The notes: generated by a model from the sequence alone, not told the origin. A stretch of DNA of 64,000 nt from Clostridium_AD sp050717545 (GCF_050717545.1 NZ_JBOITN010000024.1:115495-179494), one strand, 5' to 3'; shown: positions 8,665 to 17,341, counted from the first letter of the stretch. Translations and numbers: made by a program.

Positions 8665-8826
8665 CTAAATTACACGAATGGTTGCCGTATGCCGAAATGG
8701 TCCAATTCCGATTATATCACCACAACATATTATTTCATCACATTTTTCATATTCAAATAATTTTAGAATAGATTCTAATGCCACTACATTATTATGTATA
8801 TCTGTAATTATTCCAATCTTAATCAT
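8665..8826 (-). pseudogene. Truncated metallophosphoesterase (N-terminal fragment)
   Basis: A 53-codon frame starting MIKIGIITDIHNNVVALES with CGDIIGIGP later on. These are the first two metal-binding motifs (D-x-H and G-D-x-x) of YfcE-like calcineurin-type phosphoesterases, which are normally 160-250 residues. After GIGPF the sequence loses similarity and stops, so the motifs that complete the active site (GNH, GHTH) are absent. GGGGGG lies before the ATG at 8826; an earlier in-frame ATG at 8883 is less likely. Read as a decayed gene; a short independent peptide is improbable. Confidence 0.65.
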
Positions 8827-8958
8827 TACACACCCCCCCAGATATAAATAATCTTTGATTCGTCTAATATTACAACTGTTCACTAAACTATAGATTACTT
8901 ATATACTAATAATAGCATAAATTTAAAGTATAAGGGATTGAATTGCCAAAAAATAAGA

Positions 8959-8982
8959 AAACACAGAGTTTAGCCTGTGTTT
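8959..8982 (-). terminator. Hairpin, probable minus-strand terminator
   Basis: AAACACAG / CTGTGTTT with an 8-nt loop. On the minus strand it is followed by TTCTTATTTTTT, which suits termination of the gene ending at 9232. Confidence 0.5.
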
Positions 8983-9056
8983 CCTTGTTTAAATATTAGA
9001 TTAATAGCTTAGTATATAAGCGTGATTTTATATGATAATATTGGTGATGTTTTTGT

Positions 9057-9110
9057 AAAAGAACTTCAAAATGGAACCCGTTAACAGTAAAATGTATAGT
9101 CTTTTAATAT
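9057..9110. repeat. Inverted dispersed repeat, copy 2
   Basis: Reverse-complement partner of 4399-4450: blocks 9057-9084 (28 nt) and 9093-9110 (18 nt) match exactly, with CAGTAAAA between them. Confidence 0.85.
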
Positions 9111-9214
9111 TTTTAAGTCCGGAAAGCATTTGGTTTAACGACATTTCAGAAGGAGATTTAAGGGATGCTCTATTAGAAGGTGTTGGCCTTAATATATTTA
9201 ACAATCATTGTTAG
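9092..9214 (+). pseudogene. 40-codon open frame, possible gene remnant
   Basis: An ATG frame overlapping the inverted repeat that reads LSPESIWFNDISEGDLRDAL and then LEGVGLNIFNNHC before the stop. The composition is protein-like and codon use resembles neighbouring genes, but there is no Shine-Dalgarno and no family was recognised. The FNDIS codons coincide with the dispersed element TTTAACGACATTTCA also found at 17154. It may be the tail of a lost gene. Confidence 0.3.
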
Positions 9215-9231
9215 TAATTCTAACAAGCAAA

Positions 9232-9870
9232 TTATTTATTTAACAGCCACGTAAGCACCAAAGCTGAGTTAGTCTTTTGCTTAGATGTACTAATAATACC
9301 AATTACCTTATTAGTTGTATCAAATCCTACATTCTTAAACGCTTTAATGTCTTTAGCATTTATGGCATACACAGCCTTAATGTTATCCTCTACAGTAGCT
9401 TCAATCTTCTCGCTTTTTATAGAATTTAAATCAAGTCCACTCAAGTTATCCAATCTTAAAAACATATTTTGTTTAGCGAAAGACTCAAACATATCTTTAT
9501 CTAAAATTACAATATCAAGTTCTCCAACAGATAATTGGGCAACAAACTTTTGCATATATTGGCTTGACATTGTAGAGTCTGAGCTAGTCGAACCGCCAAT
9601 GGACATATTGCCTATAGTAGCTTGCTTTTTTTTATCTCCGTCACTTACAACAACACTCGTAATTTGCTTCTCTAAATCAGTCAGCTTAGTTGTGTCTACA
9701 GTATTTCCAAGCATGGTTAGGTTGAATACGTAATCTACCTTAGTAATTTGACCATGTATAATTGAAATTATTATACATATAACAACCAAAACGCCTATAA
9801 TATGCAATTTATAATATTCCCAGATGTATTCAGCTTTCTTCTTCTTGCTCATTCCTTTTAAATCAACCAT
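9232..9870 (-). CDS. Single-pass membrane protein of unknown function
   Basis: About 212 residues from the ATG at 9870. The N-terminus is basic and amphipathic (MSKKKKAEYIWEYYKLH), then one membrane segment (about residues 28-44), then an outside domain of roughly 165 residues. Proteins with a KAEYIWEYYK-hydrophobic start occur in many Clostridia without assigned function. Three in-frame ATGs exist (9879, 9870, 9852); GGGATGGGG lies directly before 9870 and overlaps the 9879 codon, so 9870 is preferred. It stands alone between the repeat-rich gap and the alpha-galactosidase gene. Confidence 0.65.
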   Translation of the reverse strand: MVDLKGMSKKKKAEYIWEYYKLHIIGVLVVICIIISIIHGQITKVDYVFNLTMLGNTVDTTKLTDLEKQITSVVVSDGDKKKQATIGNMSIGGSTSSDSTMSSQYMQKFVAQLSVGELDIVILDKDMFESFAKQNMFLRLDNLSGLDLNSIKSEKIEATVEDNIKAVYAINAKDIKAFKNVGFDTTNKVIGIISTSKQKTNSALVLTWLLNK

Positions 9871-9983
9871 AATCCCCATCCCTTTAAAAGTATATTTGTA
9901 AAATTATATATAAAATTAAGTTATTCTATATAGTCACATTTTACAATTAACTTACATGGTAGTCAACACAAACTATAACTTAA

Positions 9984-12176
9984 TTAAATTTCAGCCTTGA
10001 TTCTCCAAGTAATACTGGAATAATCTCCATTTAATTCTGTTATATTAAGACCTGAATACATAAGCTGATCACCACCATAGAAACCTTCTTTACCAGCAAT
10101 TTTATAATTTAGCTCAGGATCTAGGCCTCTTAAAGTTAATTTTTCCGCTGGTCCATTAGCTGTAGCAAGAACCTTAAAATAACTAATAAACGCCTCTGTT
10201 TTATCACATGACACAAACATCCATGCAGCTGTATTTCCTTCGAATGGACTTAGCAAGCGATACATATCACCATGTTGAATGAGTTCTCTTAACTCTTTGT
10301 ATAAAGAAATTTGAAGTTTTACTTCTTCTTTTTCCTCGCTTGTAAATTTCGTAAGATCTAACTCATATCCAAAGTTTCCAGACATGGCTACATCTCCTCT
10401 CATTTTAAGGGAGGTATTTCTTGATACTTGGTGATTAGGGATATCAGAAACGTGGCAGCCCATAGTACTTGTTGGATAAACTATGCTTGTTCCATACTGG
10501 ATTTTAAGCCTTTCTACTGCATCGGTATCATCGCTAGTCCAGGTTTGTGGCATATAGTACAAAATTCCTGGGTCATAGCGACCGCCGCCACCGGAACAAC
10601 TTTCAAACAATATATTAGGGAAACCTGTTGTTATTGAATCCATTACGCTATAAAGTCCTAACATATATCTGTGGGCTGTTTCGCGTTGCCTTTCTGGTGG
10701 TAATAATGATGAACCAATCTCGGTCATATTTCTATTCATGTCCCATTTAACATAGCTAATTGGAGCACTTTTTAATACACTACTTACCATATCTATAATA
10801 TAATCACAAACGTCTTTTCTTGATAAATCTAGAACTAACTGAGTTCTAGCCTGCGAGCGAGTTCTATTTGGTACGTGCAAGCACCAATCAGGATGTGATC
10901 TATACAAATCACTATCAGGTGATATCATTTCAGGTTCAAACCATAATCCAAACTGTAGACCAAGTTTATTTACGCGACTAGCAAGGTCATCTAAGCCCAT
11001 AGGCAATTTATTTTTATCAACTACCCAATCACCTAATGAAGTCTTGTCGTCATCTCTCTTGCCAAACCAACCATCATCTAATACAAAAAGTTCAATACCT
11101 AGTTCTTTTCCAACTTTTGCAATTTCCTCTATTTTATCAGCAGTGAAATCGAAATAAGTGGCCTCCCAGTTATTCACAAGTACAGGCCTCAATGCATCTC
11201 TAAATTTCCCCCTACATAAACGCGATCTATACAGTTTGTGATAAGTTCTAGACATATTACCAATACCCTCACAGGAATAAACCATAACAACTTCCGGTGT
11301 TTGAAAAGTTTCCATAGGCGTAAGTAACCATGAAAATCCAAAAGGATTAATTCCCATGGATACCCTAGTAGTATTATATTGGTCAATCTCAGCTTGAGCT
11401 AAAAAATTACCACTATAAACTAAACTAAAACCATATACCTCACCATGTTCTTCAGTTGCATCGGGGCTTAGAAGCGCTATAAAAGGATTTTGCTGATGAC
11501 CACTTGCGCCTCTTCTGCTTTCTATAGATTTGTTGCCGCTACTCAGAGCAGTTCTTTCAACATGCCTCTCCCTTGCCCAAGAACCTGAAAGATTCATGAA
11601 GTCATATTCATCCTTATTAAAATCTACGCTCATGCTTAGTGCTCGGAGAAGTTTTAAATTTGTATGTCCTTCATTTATAAATCGAACACTTCTAGTAATA
11701 GCGTCATGTTTATCAAAAATACTATAAGCCAACACTACCTTAAGATTAATTAAAGAGTCAAACATTACTATTTCTAAAGTTAAAGCTTCATCTTCATTTT
11801 CTACATAGGTAGATGGTAGTCCAATGAGCGCTGGTTTTCCTTTTAAGATATCATAAGAAACAAACCTAAGGTCGGTTATTGTAGTCCCATTTTCAAGTTG
11901 TACTTCATAAGCAGGAACGCGCAAATCAGTATTACCATAAGACGGAAATTCTTGTGGTAATGTGTCCAGTGAAAAAGAATCGTCTTCATTGTCAGGGTTA
12001 GCTGAAAAAGAACCTCTTAGTTTTAAGGCTAAAAGCTCATTACTGATTGGCATTCTTAAACGCCTTCCCCAGTAAAGATGTGCTAGATAACCATCTTTAT
12101 AAATTTGCATTACATAGCTTGTGTTTCCAGTTTGCAAGTGAAAAGATTTAGTAGCTTGTTCAAAAGTTATATTCAT
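9984..12176 (-). CDS. Alpha-galactosidase, GH36 family
   Basis: 730 residues, the normal length for the tetrameric GH36 alpha-galactosidases of Firmicutes. An N-terminal beta-sandwich domain (about 1-320) precedes the TIM barrel, with LFVLDDGWFG, FGLWFEPEMI, the nucleophile motif YVKWDMNRN (D479), ESCSGGGGRYD and the acid/base motif WTSDDTDAVER (D549). It should release terminal alpha-1,6-galactose from melibiose or raffinose-type sugars in the cytoplasm (no signal peptide). AGGAGG lies ten bases before the ATG. An AraC-type activator gene is transcribed divergently 185 bases away. No sugar transporter lies beside it. Confidence 0.95.
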   Translation of the reverse strand: MNITFEQATKSFHLQTGNTSYVMQIYKDGYLAHLYWGRRLRMPISNELLALKLRGSFSANPDNEDDSFSLDTLPQEFPSYGNTDLRVPAYEVQLENGTTITDLRFVSYDILKGKPALIGLPSTYVENEDEALTLEIVMFDSLINLKVVLAYSIFDKHDAITRSVRFINEGHTNLKLLRALSMSVDFNKDEYDFMNLSGSWARERHVERTALSSGNKSIESRRGASGHQQNPFIALLSPDATEEHGEVYGFSLVYSGNFLAQAEIDQYNTTRVSMGINPFGFSWLLTPMETFQTPEVVMVYSCEGIGNMSRTYHKLYRSRLCRGKFRDALRPVLVNNWEATYFDFTADKIEEIAKVGKELGIELFVLDDGWFGKRDDDKTSLGDWVVDKNKLPMGLDDLASRVNKLGLQFGLWFEPEMISPDSDLYRSHPDWCLHVPNRTRSQARTQLVLDLSRKDVCDYIIDMVSSVLKSAPISYVKWDMNRNMTEIGSSLLPPERQRETAHRYMLGLYSVMDSITTGFPNILFESCSGGGGRYDPGILYYMPQTWTSDDTDAVERLKIQYGTSIVYPTSTMGCHVSDIPNHQVSRNTSLKMRGDVAMSGNFGYELDLTKFTSEEKEEVKLQISLYKELRELIQHGDMYRLLSPFEGNTAAWMFVSCDKTEAFISYFKVLATANGPAEKLTLRGLDPELNYKIAGKEGFYGGDQLMYSGLNITELNGDYSSITWRIKAEI

Positions 12177-12361
12177 AAAGGATCATTCCTCCTATTTATA
12201 TTTTAGCATGTCCATTATTATTAGTATAAATCTTTTAAATATAAATTAATACTAACACTATCTATTATAAAATATTATCATATAAAAAGAATAGTTTTAT
12301 GTGTGATAAATATGGTATAATCTCAGATATATAGTATGAGTTACTGGAGGTGTGAAATCGT

Positions 12362-13192
12362 TTGTTTAATAAAGCAAAATTTACAGGGTTTAAAAATCCA
12401 TTAGATGAAGGTATGGATTTAATAGTATATCATTACGGTTTGGAGAATTGTAAGCGGTGTCATTCGTGTGGGCCTGCTCTTAGAGACCATTTCTTATTAC
12501 ATTATATAATTAGTGGTAGTGGTACATTTGAATGTGATGGGAAATCTTATACTCTACATGAGAATCAGGGTTTTCTTATATGTCCAGATATAATTACATA
12601 TTATGAGGCTAGTAGTAACGATCCTTGGGTTTATACATGGATTGGATTCAGAGGTATAAAGGCTGAATCCTTCTTAAAGAATGTTAAATTAGATAAAGAT
12701 AACCCGGTTTTTAGTTGTAAAGGGGATGTTATAAAGAAATGTTTTGAAAACATTAGAGGTTCTAGCTCTTATAAATTTGGATATGAACTTCGTTTGCAAG
12801 GCTATTTAAGTATATTGCTTTCAGAGATTACAGAGCAATTAGGACTAGGGATAATAAAAGGTGAAGGACACAAAGAAAATTATGTAAAAAAATCAATTCA
12901 ATTTATAGAAACTAATTATTCTCGCACTATATCAATAGAATCATTAGCTGATTATATAGGTCTTAATAAAAACTATTTAAGTACTATATTTAGTGATTTA
13001 CTAGGAATTCCACCCCAAGAATACCTAATAAAATATAGGGTTAATAGAGCCTGCAAACTGTTAAGCAATAAGGATTTAACAATAAGTGAGATTTCACGTT
13101 CTGTTGGATACGATGATCCTCTTGGATTCTCTAAAATTTTCAAACGTATAAAAGGGGTTTCGCCAAAAGCTTATAGACAGGCTCTATTATAA
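12362..13192 (+). CDS. AraC-family regulator, probable activator of the alpha-galactosidase gene
   Basis: 276 residues: an N-terminal cupin-like sugar-sensing domain (about 20-110, with HFLLHYIISGSGTF and HENQGFLICPDI) and a C-terminal double helix-turn-helix (about 170-275, ending VGYDDPLGFSKIFKRIKGVS and PKAYR). This layout fits MsmR/RafR-type activators of alpha-galactoside genes. The start is a TTG at 12362, with TGGAGGTG placed at the right distance; no ATG fits. Divergence from the GH36 gene makes that gene its likely target. Confidence 0.88.
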   Translation: MFNKAKFTGFKNPLDEGMDLIVYHYGLENCKRCHSCGPALRDHFLLHYIISGSGTFECDGKSYTLHENQGFLICPDIITYYEASSNDPWVYTWIGFRGIKAESFLKNVKLDKDNPVFSCKGDVIKKCFENIRGSSSYKFGYELRLQGYLSILLSEITEQLGLGIIKGEGHKENYVKKSIQFIETNYSRTISIESLADYIGLNKNYLSTIFSDLLGIPPQEYLIKYRVNRACKLLSNKDLTISEISRSVGYDDPLGFSKIFKRIKGVSPKAYRQALL

Positions 13193-13203
13193 TATATATT
13201 ATA

Positions 13204-13695
13204 TTACCTTTTTACTGCTCTTGGATTATATTTCATACAAAGAGCTAAAAATTTTTCATTTGGTATAAACATTAATTGCATTCTAGTGGTACCTTCTGTA
13301 ACCATTGCAATATATACTCGTTCCTTTGTACCAGCGGGATAGCATTTAACTATTGTATTAGGTTTGCTAGAATAATCGCGAATTTCATTGCTACCCTCTG
13401 GTGCTAGTAGTGCAACCCCTTTTATATGAAAAGAAGTTACTTTGCTTCTCTTTTTCATTTCTAGTATCTTTTCTATATCAATGTCCCCATTTGTAAATTG
13501 ATATTCATATTCAACAAATAATCTTGATTTGTAAAAAAAACATGCTACAGCTAGTCCAATAAATACTACTGCAAAAATTATATTTGCGCTAAAGGATGCT
13601 ATTCCAATTAATGCAAGCATATATGTTGCTCCGTTTACTAGTTTATAAGAATTTGATTTAGATGTTGTTACTAGTTGCTCATAAAAGTTATCCAT
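13204..13695 (-). CDS. Small membrane protein, DUF6106-like
   Basis: 163 residues with a closely spaced pair of hydrophobic segments (about 24-56) and a cytoplasmic C-terminal domain. The beginning MDNFYEQLVTTSKSNSYKL resembles the family I recall as DUF6106, widespread in Clostridia with no known role; that name is from memory. AAAGGGGA precedes the ATG. It is convergent with the AraC gene, only 11 bases from its stop. Confidence 0.6.
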   Translation of the reverse strand: MDNFYEQLVTTSKSNSYKLVNGATYMLALIGIASFSANIIFAVVFIGLAVACFFYKSRLFVEYEYQFTNGDIDIEKILEMKKRSKVTSFHIKGVALLAPEGSNEIRDYSSKPNTIVKCYPAGTKERVYIAMVTEGTTRMQLMFIPNEKFLALCMKYNPRAVKR

Positions 13696-13833
13696 TTTTT
13701 TATCCCCTTTATTTTTTTATAATTAATATAATGTGCCCTTAGGGTACATTTAGTTTTTGCTTTGCTAATTTTAAAATGCTGTATACATCTTTTTTTGTAA
13801 GTTTTAATTTGTACTAGATTTATAACCTATAAA

Positions 13834-14808
13834 TTATTTGTTGAAAATTTTATTTAATGATTCATCAATTACTTTTGCATTATTATATGAATCATCTAAG
13901 CTAACAAGTGGCAAGTCTTCGCCGAGAATACATCTTCCAAATTGTTCTACCTCAAGCATGTAGTTATCAGGGCAGTCTATATTTATTTGTGTAATTTCTC
14001 TTCTTGTCTTTAAAGTTATGTTAATATTACCCTTAGCGTTAAATTTAATAGGAACTTCAATAACTCCGGTGTCTCCAACTATAGTGTAGCCACATCTGTC
14101 CATGCTATTTATAGAGCAATATGAAACTGCTTTCAAATCATCTTTGAAATCCATCATAATGCAACTAGATTCATCAACCTGCGAGTTTTCTCCTATTTCA
14201 CCTGTGGCGAATATGGATAACGGCTCAGAGCCTGCTATATATCTTATAACATTTAGATTGTAACATCCAATATCATAAGTAGCTCCGCCTCCAAGGGCTT
14301 TAATAAGTTTTATACTGCCCTTATTAGACAAAATAAAACTAAAATTGGCTTCAATAAATTTAAGCTTACCAATTTCTCCAGAGTCTACAAGGCTCTTCAC
14401 TTTAAGGGTTAGAGGGCTATGCCTGTATGGGAAAGCCTCCATAAGAAGCACACCGTTTTTAGTACAAACATCACGCATAATTTCTACTTCTTTAGCAGTA
14501 ACACCTAGGGGTTTTTCACAAAGAATATGTTTTTTGTGCTGAGCAGCTTTGATAACCCATTCACAATGCAATGAATTTGGCAGCGGTATATATACAACGT
14601 CTATTTTAGGATCCTCAAGTAAATCCATATAACTTTGATATGTTTTAACTGGGTTATGCATTTTATTATATCCATCTAATTTTTCTGCGCTCCTACTTGC
14701 AATAGCATAGAGTTTTGCATTACTTGCAGATTTAATTCCAGGGATAACTGCACTATTCGCAATTTTTGCGCAACCGATTACCCCCCAGTTTAAAATTTTA
14801 TTTTCCAT
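13834..14808 (-). CDS. Gfo/Idh/MocA-family oxidoreductase
   Basis: 324 residues. The N-terminal Rossmann fold starts NWGVIGCAKIANSAVIPGI, and HKKHILCEKPLGVTA holds the Glu-Lys-Pro motif of the family, with the Lys taking part in catalysis. The C-terminal part (about 125-324) is the usual beta-sheet substrate domain. Members oxidise or reduce sugars, inositols or pseudo-sugars with NAD(P); the substrate here cannot be read from sequence. AAGGGAGC precedes the ATG. It is a single gene. Confidence 0.88.
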   Translation of the reverse strand: MENKILNWGVIGCAKIANSAVIPGIKSASNAKLYAIASRSAEKLDGYNKMHNPVKTYQSYMDLLEDPKIDVVYIPLPNSLHCEWVIKAAQHKKHILCEKPLGVTAKEVEIMRDVCTKNGVLLMEAFPYRHSPLTLKVKSLVDSGEIGKLKFIEANFSFILSNKGSIKLIKALGGGATYDIGCYNLNVIRYIAGSEPLSIFATGEIGENSQVDESSCIMMDFKDDLKAVSYCSINSMDRCGYTIVGDTGVIEVPIKFNAKGNINITLKTRREITQINIDCPDNYMLEVEQFGRCILGEDLPLVSLDDSYNNAKVIDESLNKIFNK

Positions 14809-15026
14809 TATATTTAGCTCCCTTCATTTAGGTGTTTATTCAATGTAACTTTATAAAATTGAGATTGCCTTAATTCTTAATAATTCCTTTTCAATTGTAA
14901 CATAATCCATATATTATAAAAAGTTATTATTTTAAATTATAGAATCAATAAGAGTAAATTTATCTAACTAATAGTTGCAAAATATATTCGATAGAATGAT
15001 AATGATGTTGAGGTGAAGGTGTTATT

Positions 15027-15503
15027 ATGAAATCAATATATAAAACGTGGAAAATTATAAAAAAAGCTCGCGCGAATAAAGAAATATTTATTAGAAAATT
15101 TAACGAAGGTGGTAAAGCTTTCGCAACTATTGAATGTGCTTTTAATGCTAACATATTAATAAATAATTCAGGAGTCTTATATAACACAGCAATAGATTCA
15201 GAGTATTTTTTTATACCAATTCAAGACATAAAAAAAATCCAGGTTAAAACTGATGAAGAAATTTCTAAGCAAGAAGTATCTAATAAAACACCTAGATTTG
15301 GTGGGTTATCATTTAAACAGCAAATACATTTTTTCTTAATAATAAATTATGTTGAGAATAATATAGAAGTAGAAAAAACTATAGAATCTAAAATGGCAGA
15401 GAGTGGAGCAGGTGGAATTTTAAGAGCAAGGGAAAACTACATTATAAATAATCCTAATTCTTATATAGAAGAGCTTGATTATTCAATTAAACCCTGGTTA
15501 TAA
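15027..15503 (+). CDS. Conserved-looking protein of unknown function
   Basis: 158 residues without signal peptide or membrane segment and without a recognised family. Alternating hydrophobic and charged segments (VLYNTAIDSEYFFIPIQDIK, FFLIINYVENNIEVEKTI) suggest a beta-rich cytoplasmic domain. AGGTGAAGGTG lies before the ATG. The SDR gene starts 48 bases after its stop on the same strand, so both may share a transcript. Confidence 0.6.
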   Translation: MKSIYKTWKIIKKARANKEIFIRKFNEGGKAFATIECAFNANILINNSGVLYNTAIDSEYFFIPIQDIKKIQVKTDEEISKQEVSNKTPRFGGLSFKQQIHFFLIINYVENNIEVEKTIESKMAESGAGGILRARENYIINNPNSYIEELDYSIKPWL

Positions 15504-15551
15504 TAATATTAATAAAATATAAGAAAACATTTTAAGTTAGGAGTGGTATTT

Positions 15552-16292
15552 ATGACATTAAAAGGTAAAGTAGCTATAGTTACAGGAGGATCTAGAGGAA
15601 TTGGAAAAGGTATTGCAATAGAACTTGCAAAAGCTGGCTGTTGCCTAGTAATAAATTATAAAAGCAATGATGAAGCTGCAGAAAAGACAATGCAGGAAAT
15701 TAAAGAAATGGGAGCTTATGCCATAAAGATCAAAGGCGACGTTAGTGATTATAAATTTTCAAAAGAAATGATAAAAATTACTCTTGAAAAATTAGGTAGA
15801 ATAGATATTTTGATTAATAACGCAGGAATATCTAAGGTAGGACTATTTATGGATGCTACAATTCAGGAATTGGATGATGTTTTAAATGTAAATCTTAAGG
15901 GAGTTATTAATTGTTCTCATAACGTTGTTAAAGAGATGATAAAACAAAAAAGTGGAAGTATAATAAATATATCATCAATGTGGGGGGAAGTAGGAGCTTC
16001 TTGTGAAGTGATTTATTCTGCATCTAAGGGAGCAATAAACGCTTTTACAAAGGCACTAGCTAAGGAACTCGCACCTTCTAATATTAGAGTTAATGCTATA
16101 GCACCAGGGGTTATAGATACGCAAATGAATAGTTTTCTAACAAAGGGTGAACGTGAATCCTTGGTAAATGAAATACCTATGATGAAGTTCGGAGAAGTAC
16201 GTGACGTTGGCATGCTTGTAACATTTTTAGCTAGTGAAAATTCAAAATATATTACGGGGCAAGTGATAACAATAGATGGTGGAATGATATAG
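15552..16292 (+). CDS. SDR oxidoreductase, probable EF-P 5-aminopentanone reductase (YmfI-type)
   Basis: 246 residues from the ATG at 15552; an in-frame GTG at 15543 lies inside the TAGGAGTGG ribosome site and is less likely. It has the TGGSRGIGKG cofactor loop, NNAG, and the catalytic Ser and YSASKGA motif. The stretch SSMWGEVGASCEVIYSASKG is characteristic of YmfI-like reductases, which reduce the 5-aminopentanone group on elongation factor P in Firmicutes, rather than of FabG in fatty-acid clusters. No fab genes are nearby, in keeping with this. A general 3-oxoacyl reductase role cannot be excluded. Confidence 0.8.
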   Translation: MTLKGKVAIVTGGSRGIGKGIAIELAKAGCCLVINYKSNDEAAEKTMQEIKEMGAYAIKIKGDVSDYKFSKEMIKITLEKLGRIDILINNAGISKVGLFMDATIQELDDVLNVNLKGVINCSHNVVKEMIKQKSGSIINISSMWGEVGASCEVIYSASKGAINAFTKALAKELAPSNIRVNAIAPGVIDTQMNSFLTKGERESLVNEIPMMKFGEVRDVGMLVTFLASENSKYITGQVITIDGGMI

Positions 16293-16422
16293 TAAACTAA
16301 GATAAATTATTTAACAGATTATTAATAGTTTTTATAAGCAGAATTAATATTTAATTCTGTTTATATGTTATAATTAAAATATCATATAGAAATAAATTCA
16401 ATGAAAGAAGGCTAATATTATC

Positions 16423-16752
16423 ATGGAATATACAAAGGGCAAAAATGTAATTTCAAAGTTCTTTAAATCAGCTTTATCAATTGCTACTTTTATTGTTATA
16501 TCAATACTAGTATTTTACGCTGCAGCCTTTGTTATTAAAGCATTATTTGCTATTGCGGTTTTCGGAGTTTTAGTATGGTGTACTTTTAAAATAGTTAAGA
16601 AGATTAAAATGTCTATATATAAAATAAGCACAAAGAAAAATTCTTCACCCAAAGCGAATATATTTAATAGTGATCAAGATAACTCAGAGTCAGTTGACAT
16701 TAATTATGAGGACAGTGTTATAGTTGATGTAGATTATGAAAAAGTAATATAA
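16423..16752 (+). CDS. Small membrane protein of unknown function
   Basis: 109 residues with a hydrophobic block at about 18-54 that could span the membrane once or as a hairpin, then a basic stretch (KIVKKIKM) and an acidic C-terminal tail (SVDINYEDSVIVDVDYEK). GAAGG precedes the ATG. No family recognised. It has its own promoter-like region and terminator. Confidence 0.6.
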   Translation: MEYTKGKNVISKFFKSALSIATFIVISILVFYAAAFVIKALFAIAVFGVLVWCTFKIVKKIKMSIYKISTKKNSSPKANIFNSDQDNSESVDINYEDSVIVDVDYEKVI

Positions 16753-16796
16753 GTAGTAATTAATAAAATAAAAATAAGTTTATAAACTAAATTTGC

Positions 16797-16833
16797 AAAA
16801 CCAGTCTATATTCTAGATTGGTTTTGTTTTTGT
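16797..16833 (+). terminator. Intrinsic terminator
   Basis: Stem AAAACCAGTCTA / TCTAGATTGGTTTT with one mismatch, followed by GTTTTTG. Confidence 0.75.
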
Positions 16834-16917
16834 AATTTTATAATAACTATGAGGAGAGAATATTTTTGTTGAAATTAGCAAAACATATAAATATCAATAT
16901 ATAAAGGAGATGTTTAT

Positions 16918-17055
16918 ATGCCTAAAGATAGTCAACCGGATAATAAATTTGCAAGACTTGTAAAAAGCAACTATGATACTCCAATAACTAGAGAAACTGC
17001 TAAAAATCAAAATGCTACAAATAAAAAACAGTCAACTTCACCTTATAAAAAGTAA
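16918..17055 (+). CDS. 45-residue hydrophilic peptide, not recognised
   Basis: The frame starts MPKDSQPDNKFARLVKSN and ends STSPYKK. It is preceded by a near-ideal AAAGGAGATG seven bases before the ATG and followed directly by a 20-bp perfect terminator stem, so it is built like a genuine gene. The peptide is basic, lacks Cys and any membrane segment, and is rich in Asn, Lys, Thr and Ser, like small spore or nucleic-acid-binding peptides; that comparison is only compositional. Confidence 0.65.
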   Translation: MPKDSQPDNKFARLVKSNYDTPITRETAKNQNATNKKQSTSPYKK

Positions 17056-17101
17056 AAAAACAGGAGCATATAAACTTTTGTTTATATGCTCCTGTTTTTT
17101 T
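17055..17101 (+). terminator. Strong terminator of the 45-residue peptide gene
   Basis: Perfect 20-bp arms containing ACAGGAGCATATAAA and its complement around a 6-nt loop, then a T run. The stem begins at the last base of the stop codon. Confidence 0.9.
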
Positions 17102-17166
17102 ATTATATATGAATTTTTATGATTATAAGGAATGTAATAGATTCATAAACAGATTTAACGACATTT

Positions 17167-17190
17167 CAGCTCCGCAGGAGATGATTTAAT
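17167..17190 (+). repeat. Dispersed 24-nt element, copy A
   Basis: Identical over 24 nt to copies at 17408 and 53837; core CTCCGCAGGAG then ATGATTTAAT. It is preceded by TTTAACGACATTT, shared with the degenerate copy near 9134. In one frame it reads ISAPQEMI-stop. Confidence 0.85.
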
Positions 17191-17341
17191 AGTACAATTA
17201 CTAACAAATAATAAATTATATTAATAATTTATTGCATTATGCTAATAATATGTTAATATTTATGTATATAGTTATTTTAAAAATGAAATAGCTATATATA
17301 TTTTTACTTAAAAGTCCGGGTTTGTTTATACTTTGAAATTT

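Larger units (their letters stand above)
8884..9231. other. Gap with repeats and a possible gene remnant
   Basis: 348 bases without an intact gene. It contains a hairpin at 8959-8982, the second inverted repeat (9057-9110), a degenerate copy of the dispersed element (about 9134-9160), and a 40-codon open frame at 9092-9214 whose sequence looks protein-like. Confidence 0.6.
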
